Of a stretch of DNA of 64,000 nt, positions 62,664 through 64,000 are shown one piece after another (the first letter of the stretch is position 1; each line of letters begins with the position of its first letter). The stretch lies in assembly GCA_963774195.1 (NCBI GenBank), contig CAVZDY010000004.1:434001-498000 (forward strand), in the 5' to 3' direction. The notes under the pieces were generated by a model. The model saw only the letters and a program-made list of their open reading frames with translations. It ran no database searches and was not told the origin of the DNA. The stretch is from Roseiarcus sp963774195. GTDB lineage: Bacteria; Pseudomonadota; Alphaproteobacteria; Rhizobiales; Beijerinckiaceae. The position numbers were made by a program, and so were the translations under genes.

Positions 62664-64000
62664 TCATCGGCACGGCCGGCCACATCGACCACGGCAAGAC
62701 CGCTTTGGTCAAAGCGCTCACCGGGGTCGACGGCGACCGGCTGAAGGAAGAGAAGGCGCGCGGCATCACGATCGAGCTCGGCTTCGCCTATCAGCCGATC
62801 GAGGGCGGCCGCACGCTCGGCTTCGTCGACGTGCCGGGGCACGAGCGCTTCGTCCATACGATGTTGGCCGGCGCGAGCGGCATCGATTTCGCGCTGATGG
62901 TCGTCGCCGCCGACGACGGGATCATGCCGCAGACGCTGGAGCATCTGGCGATCGTCGACCTGCTCGGCATTCGGCGCGGCATCGTGGCGCTGACCAAGGC
63001 CGATCTCGCCACGCCCGAGCGCCTCGCCGAAGTCACGGCGGCGATCGAACAGACAACCGCCGGCACGGCGCTGGAGGGGGCCGAGGTGCTGCCGGTCTCG
63101 GCGCTGACCGGCCAGGGCGTCGCCGAACTCGGCGCCCGCCTCGCCGCTGCGGCAGCCGAGACGACCGACCGCTCGGCGGACGGCCGCTTCCGCCTCGCCG
63201 TCGATCGCGCCTTCACCCTGACTGGCGTCGGCGTCGTCGTCACCGGCACGGTGCTGTCGGGCGCCGTCCGGGTCGGCGATCAGGTGACGATGAGCCCCTC
63301 CGGCCTCTCGGCGCGCGTGCGCTCGCTGCACGCTCAGAACGCACCGGCCGAGATTGGCCGCGCCGGCGACCGCTGCGCGCTCAATCTGGCGGGGCAAGCC
63401 ATCTCCAAGGATGCGATCCACCGCGGCGACGTCGTGCTCGATCCGGCGTTGCACGCGCCGACCGATCGGATCGACGCCAGGCTGCGCGTGCTGCCCGGCG
63501 AAGCCAAGCCGGTCGGCCAGTGGTTCCCGGTCCGGCTGCATCACGCCGCGGCCGAGGTCGGCGCGCGGATCGTCCTGTTGGACGGCGCGCCGATCCCGCC
63601 GGGCGGCGCGGCCGACGTGCAGTTGGTGCTCGACAAGCCGATCGCCGCCGCGGCACAGGATCGCTTCGTCATTCGCGACGTCTCCGCGCAGCGCACGATC
63701 GGCGGCGGACGCTTCCTCGACCTGCGGCCGCCGAGCCGTCGGCGCAATACGCCCGAGCGACAGGCGCAGCGCGCGGCGCTCACGACGCCCGACGCCGCGG
63801 CGGCGTTCCTCGCCCTGCTCGAGGCGCCGCCCTTCGCCGCGGATCTTGCGGCCTTGGCGCGCGACCACGCGCTGACCGAGGCGCTCACGGAGCGGCTGGT
63901 CAAGCAATCGGGCCTCGTGCTCATCGAATCCGGCGCAGCGAAAATCGCCATGGCGCCGCAGCGCTGGCGTTCATTCGCCGACGGTATGAAGGAACAGCTC
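62660..64000 (+). CDS. selB: Selenocysteine-specific elongation factor (3' end cut by window)
   Basis: SelB is the GTPase that delivers Sec-tRNA to UGA codons with a SECIS element. The 447 residues in the window have G1 GHIDHGKT at residues 7-14, G2 RGITIELGFAY, G3 DVPGHERF, G4 TKAD, then EF-Tu-like domains II and III (FTLTGVGVVVTGTVLSGAVR) and the beginning of domain IV (the winged helices). The ATG at 62660 overlaps the Sel1-repeat stop as ATGA. The gene runs off the window end; a typical SelB is about 600-640 residues, so roughly a quarter is missing. Confidence 0.95.
   Translation, partial: MIIGTAGHIDHGKTALVKALTGVDGDRLKEEKARGITIELGFAYQPIEGGRTLGFVDVPGHERFVHTMLAGASGIDFALMVVAADDGIMPQTLEHLAIVDLLGIRRGIVALTKADLATPERLAEVTAAIEQTTAGTALEGAEVLPVSALTGQGVAELGARLAAAAAETTDRSADGRFRLAVDRAFTLTGVGVVVTGTVLSGAVRVGDQVTMSPSGLSARVRSLHAQNAPAEIGRAGDRCALNLAGQAISKDAIHRGDVVLDPALHAPTDRIDARLRVLPGEAKPVGQWFPVRLHHAAAEVGARIVLLDGAPIPPGGAADVQLVLDKPIAAAAQDRFVIRDVSAQRTIGGGRFLDLRPPSRRRNTPERQAQRAALTTPDAAAAFLALLEAPPFAADLAALARDHALTEALTERLVKQSGLVLIESGAAKIAMAPQRWRSFADGMKEQL

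Overview
The window reads as a chromosomal segment of a GC-rich alphaproteobacterium, most likely Hyphomicrobiales (Rhizobiales). This is inferred from gene content: the lpiA/mprF-acvB pair, Rhizobiales-style dispersed palindromic repeats, the valine (mms) operon, and an aerobic benzoyl-CoA (box) cluster next to selA/selB. Beijerinckiaceae, Methylocystaceae or Bradyrhizobium relatives are possible, but the species cannot be fixed from sequence alone. I saw no rRNA, tRNA, CRISPR array, complete insertion sequence or phage.

Layout. 0.1-4.5 kb: a low-complexity protein, an acyl-CoA dehydrogenase, and a convergent FAD-monooxygenase/thioesterase pair. 4.7-10.4 kb: mprF and acvB (aminoacyl-phosphatidylglycerol synthesis and hydrolysis) and an ABC1/UbiB-type kinase. 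10.6-16.3 kb: a glycine-rich secreted protein, then the valine-catabolic operon mmsA-uma2-acd-mmsB with a divergent LysR regulator. 16.4-19.7 kb: the functionally unassigned AmmeMemoRadiSam system, with a radical SAM enzyme divergent from a fused Memo-AMMECR1 gene, followed by a vapBC toxin-antitoxin pair. 19.8-22.8 kb: prmA and uvrC. 23.1-31.7 kb: a nucleoside uptake and catabolism operon (BMP binding protein, ATPase, two permeases, cdd, purine nucleoside phosphorylase, deoA, a frameshifted 2-hydroxyacid dehydrogenase) with a RutR-like palindrome upstream. 32-43 kb: mostly housekeeping and stress genes (prs, a lipoprotein, an M24 protein, a methyltransferase, uspA, a dienelactone hydrolase, padR, paiB, ispG, tauE, a dihaem cytochrome c).

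43.5-53.7 kb is a box benzoate-degradation cluster: benzoate-CoA ligase, alpha/beta hydrolase, boxC, boxB, boxA, boxR, a DUF1697 protein and a 3-oxoadipyl-CoA-type thiolase. An 18-bp motif is shared by the two promoter regions of the cluster. No boxD aldehyde dehydrogenase is present in the window. 53.8-59.2 kb is an acetoin-dehydrogenase-like operon (acoABC, SorC regulator, CFA-type methyltransferase). 59.4-60.3 kb is an AT-rich, frameshifted trypsin-like protease that looks foreign. The window ends in a translationally coupled selA - Sel1-repeat protein - selB operon, with selB cut by the window edge.

Two dispersed repeat families fill most longer intergenic gaps. Five genes (ghrA-like, benzoate-CoA ligase, thiolase, acoC, protease) are each disrupted by exactly one base. 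Most of these sites are at or near short homopolymers, so residual assembly indels are a serious alternative to real gene decay.
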